A stretch of 64,000 nucleotides of DNA from positions 1,384,501 through 1,448,500 of the forward strand of contig JAGFBZ010000849.1 in assembly GCA_018398805.1 (NCBI GenBank), read 5' to 3'. Below, piece by piece: positions 62,621 through 64,000 of this stretch. Each line of letters begins with the position of its first letter. Position 1 is the first letter of the stretch. The notes beneath the pieces were generated by a model. The model was given only the letters and a program-made list of their open reading frames with translations. It made no database searches and was not told the origin of the DNA. Made by a program: the position numbers and the translations under genes. The stretch comes from Hirundichthys speculiger (taxonomy: Eukaryota; Chordata; Actinopteri; Beloniformes; Exocoetidae).

Positions 62621-64000
62621 AGGCCTGAATGCATATGTTAATGTGTATTTGCTTTGACTGAAAAAAAAAAAACAATTGAATGAATATGCTTTAAAATCAG
62701 TCTAAAACAAAAGGGTTCTATACATGCACACTAGATAGACTTGTGTGGATAATTTCAGCCCAAATGTAAATATTAATTCTGGTCACACTTGTCAGATTCA
62801 GTCAGATTCAGAGAAAATAACTTGTGCAACTGCGGACAGTTTACTAGAACCTTACACGATAATGACCTCAGCCACTGGCAGCCCTCCACAGACCCTTTAC
62901 TGTGTGCCAACAAAACAACTCAAAAGGCAAAAGAGAAAAAAAAAGAAAAGGCAAAAAGAGGTACCCTTGACAAATGTCTGGTTCTTTGACACATTTTAGA
63001 ATCTACTAAAAACGAAGTAGCCCGGTAATCAACCTAGAAATCTGACAGTTATTATCCCATTAGATATGCTTCATTTACAGTCCAGACAATATATGAAAGC
63101 CAATCACAACTGAGGTTTTGAAGATAGAGATCGACTGCTCCCGGCTGTAGATTTACCCACTGTTTTCCTTTCAGCCTTTGAATGGTCACGTATAACTGCT
63201 CTGAAAGCTCCCTGTTTGAACAGGCAGTGAAAATTACTTAGGGGTGAGAAAGGTCCCTGATGTGTCAGACAGGTGCACCTTTATCAGGCTTACTGGCATA
63301 AGAAAAGCTATCAAATATTAGTTCAAATCTCCTTTCTTGGTACATTTTGAATGAAGAGCACAATACAGTTCAATCGTGTACCAAAACAAACAAAAAAAAA
63401 GCATGGTAAGAAATAATCTACATTGCACTGCTTACATAGTTAACCGATTCAGACCAAAGATCTTATTAAAAACATAATTTTAAGGATAATTTTGTGGAAA
63501 ACTTAAAGAAAAAAAGTCTGCATTACATAGTGCAAACACATCACATCAGATCATTATGGGTTAACAGTGTTTCAGTACAAACCCTTCTGCGATATAAAAA
63601 AAATAAAACTTTTTACCATTTGAAAATGAGAGCACAGCAAACATTTCCACTGAACAAAGTCTCCCTCCTCCACTTGAATGTTTAGGAACTCTGTCAGCAT
63701 CAGGCTAATTGCTCCACTGAGTAAAATGTTTGCGAGGCACAAGGTGGGAATGTAAAGCATGTCAAAGACGTCATGTATCAACAGATCACTAAAATGTGTT
63801 TTGACACAGCAACAAGATGGGGGACAGACTGAATCTTGAATGTTGCATGAGGGTGGAAATGAAAAATGTCTAAAAGGCCTCAGTTCCAGGTCACTGGACT
63901 GAAACATGTCAACATACAGATGATGAAAGTGATATAATGTAGGCTGCATACGTCTGTCTGATTTTTTGGAACAAGTTTCTAATTAGATTTCTTTCATATA
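62621..64000. other. Non-coding right end
   Basis: No supported gene. A 125-codon open frame on the minus strand (63949-63572) contains a hydrophobic stretch (LYIPTLCLANILLSGAISL), but the splice context is weak and no family is recognised. Confidence 0.45.

Noticed and set aside
63572..63949. 125-codon minus-strand frame with a hydrophobic stretch
   Set aside because: The flanking acceptor and donor are weak and no family is recognised.
1..64000. CRISPR arrays, rRNA, tRNA genes or bacterial-type operons
   Set aside because: No regularly spaced repeats, no recognisable RNA-gene motifs, and the sequence is clearly vertebrate.

Overview
The window looks like nuclear DNA from a teleost fish. 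It is AT-rich and intron-dominated, with vertebrate-type GT-AG splice sites, CA/CT microsatellites, and fish-type repeats (L2-like LINE 3' ends, Tc1-like and hAT-like DNA transposons, an LTR fragment). The protein read from its one clear gene matches fish apelin better than mammalian apelin.

The only securely recognised protein-coding gene is apelin (apln) on the + strand. Coding exon 1 (21532-21598) encodes the signal peptide. A 13.4-kb intron follows. Coding exon 2 (35010-35173) encodes the propeptide and ends in the receptor-binding C-terminus PRPRLSHKGPMPF. A splice-donor-like GTGAGC lies 6 nt after the stop, so a non-coding third exon is likely. A strong acceptor at 40331 and UTR-like AT-rich sequence up to about 43.29 kb make a candidate for it. 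A TATA-like motif, a (CT)15 tract and CA-repeat-rich 5' sequence lie upstream of exon 1.

Layout: 1-721 is GC-rich and ends in what looks like a DNA-transposon terminus. 0.7-14.8 kb is non-coding, with a 12-bp inverted-repeat module and two oppositely oriented dead Tc1-like elements. 14.8-16.4 kb is a decayed hAT-like element (copy A). 17-21 kb is non-coding and leads into the apln promoter. 21-43 kb is the apln transcription unit. 43-48 kb is non-coding with an LTR-like fragment. 48.2-49.9 kb is a second, inverted hAT-like element (copy B) carrying a nested L2 and a Tigger-like piece. 52-54 kb holds LINE fragments. 53.4-55.3 kb has weak evidence for an unidentified minus-strand multi-exon gene. 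61.3-62.6 kb is a Tc1-like relic split by later insertions.

There is no operon-like logic here. The most interesting structural points are the inverted hAT pair bracketing apln, the short perfect palindromes, and the unidentified minus-strand exon series. No CRISPR array, rRNA or tRNA gene was recognised.
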